From assembly GCA_032871835.1 (NCBI GenBank), contig CM065300.1, forward strand, positions 6,467,768 through 6,531,767: 64,000 nucleotides of DNA. Reading direction: 5' to 3'. The position numbers and the translations under genes were made by a program. Positions 63,453 to 64,000 of the stretch are shown in pieces. How positions within the stretch are numbered: position 1 is the stretch's first letter; each line of letters opens with the position of its first letter. The DNA comes from Dipteronia dyeriana (Eukaryota > Streptophyta > Magnoliopsida > Sapindales > Sapindaceae). The notes beneath the pieces are model-generated. The model saw nothing but the letters and a program-made list of their open reading frames with translations. It was not told where the DNA came from and ran no database searches.

Positions 63453-63607
63453 GTACTAGATTTAAGGAATACAAATTATTATTATTTTTAATTCAATTCA
63501 TTTGGTGTGATGATGTGGCAGCTGATAAAGAAGAGTCATGTCGGCTGCCACATTAAGTTGGATGTAAATGATGAATAAAAGTATTGGATATCTATCATTA
63601 TCCAATA
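63303..63607. mobile_element. Foldback/MITE element with long arms
   Basis: A left arm starting TATGGATAATGACGGACATC pairs, with mismatches, with the right arm, whose reverse complement starts TATTGGATAATGATAGATAT. Complementarity continues about 105 bp through CATCATTTACAT, CAACTT(G/A)ATGT and the CAGCT-CACATCA block. The loop contains a TA microsatellite (63421-63448). There is no coding capacity; TA-type flanks are possible but lie in TA-rich DNA. Confidence 0.75.
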
Positions 63608-63699
63608 TATATATATATATGATAATGTAAAATTTTATTTCATATAATGTAATAATTGCCATTAAATTAATTATTTGTTAAGAAAATAATATTGATTAT

Positions 63700-63934
63700 T
63701 TTGACCGGGTATAACCACCTTAAATGGATGATGGTTAAATATCGTCAACATTTCATGATGTTTTTGTATGATGGAAATTTATCAAAAAACGTTACGACTT
63801 TATGACGTTATTTAAATCGTCATAAATTAGTTCTCAACGCTGCATTCAATATTTCAATGACACTTTTAAATCGTCGTAAAATAATGTTTTTGACTCTTTA
63901 AACATTATTAAAAATCCATTGTTCTCTAGCAGTG
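63700..63934. mobile_element. CACTA-like terminus (one end)
   Basis: In reverse complement the sequence starting at 63934 reads CACTGCTAGAGAACAATGG, resembling the CACTACTAGAAAA-type ends of En/Spm elements. It is followed by repeated ACGACGATTTAAA / ATGACG motifs like subterminal repeats. No matching second end was found in the window. Confidence 0.45.
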
Positions 63935-63949
63935 ATGTTAGTTCATTAA

Positions 63950-64000
63950 GGGTACGTTTGGTACGTGGGACAAGACAAGACAACGTGAGACAGTTTGTTC
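63950..64000. mobile_element. Start of a Tourist-like element, cut by window end
   Basis: GGGTACGTTTGGTACG preceded by TAA (63947-63949) matches the end pattern of the other Tourist-like elements here. The rest lies beyond the window. Confidence 0.45.

Overview
This is nuclear DNA of a flowering plant, most likely a eudicot. The genes have many GT-AG introns, the intergenic DNA is AT-rich, and the transposons are of plant families (Ty1/copia, hAT, Tourist/PIF-Harbinger). I cannot name the species. I found no tRNA, rRNA or CRISPR array, and no sign of bacterial or viral DNA beyond ordinary plant retrotransposons.

Positions 1-30,450 are the gene-bearing half and hold five conserved single-copy-type genes. 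(1) The 3' part of a class I ribonucleotide reductase small subunit (RNR2A type, + strand). (2) MED33A/RFR1, a complete 12-exon Mediator tail subunit of 1,328 residues (+). (3) An intronless E-class PPR RNA-editing protein that looks like MEF18 (-), tail to tail with MED33A. (4) An intronless, two-helix, cysteine-rich protein of the group usually labelled 'ribosomal protein L34e superfamily' (-). (5) A six-exon SERINC/TMS membrane protein of 412 residues (-). They cover unrelated housekeeping jobs (dNTP synthesis, transcription, mitochondrial RNA editing, membrane lipid function) and are not one pathway. Their order agrees with several small Arabidopsis blocks as I recall them (At3g23580-At3g23590, At5g19020-At5g19025, At3g06170-At3g06180), so this half looks like an ancestral gene order. 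The gaps carry short non-autonomous elements and a solo LTR.

Positions 30,450-64,000 are a transposon nest with no host gene that I can support. In order: a Tourist-like element interrupted by a 4-kb hAT element; a Ty1/copia element (A, - strand) with a large internal deletion; 4.5 kb of simple and tandem repeats; a second copy of the same copia family (B, + strand), cut inside pol by another hAT element; an intergenic stretch; a second Tourist-like element interrupted by a different, RE1-like copia element (C, - strand); and, at the right edge, a foldback element, a CACTA-like terminus and the start of another Tourist-like element. Most boundaries were fixed by matching target-site duplications (8 bp for hAT, 5 bp for copia B and C, 3 bp TTA/TAA for Tourist). 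All transposon coding regions carry stops, frameshifts or lost catalytic residues, so none looks autonomous.

I did not find a convincing new biological system. The most interesting points are three datable nested insertions, non-canonical LTR ends on copia C, a microhomology deletion in copia A, a shared hairpin-plus-TATA layout in the two large hAT elements, and the conserved gene order.
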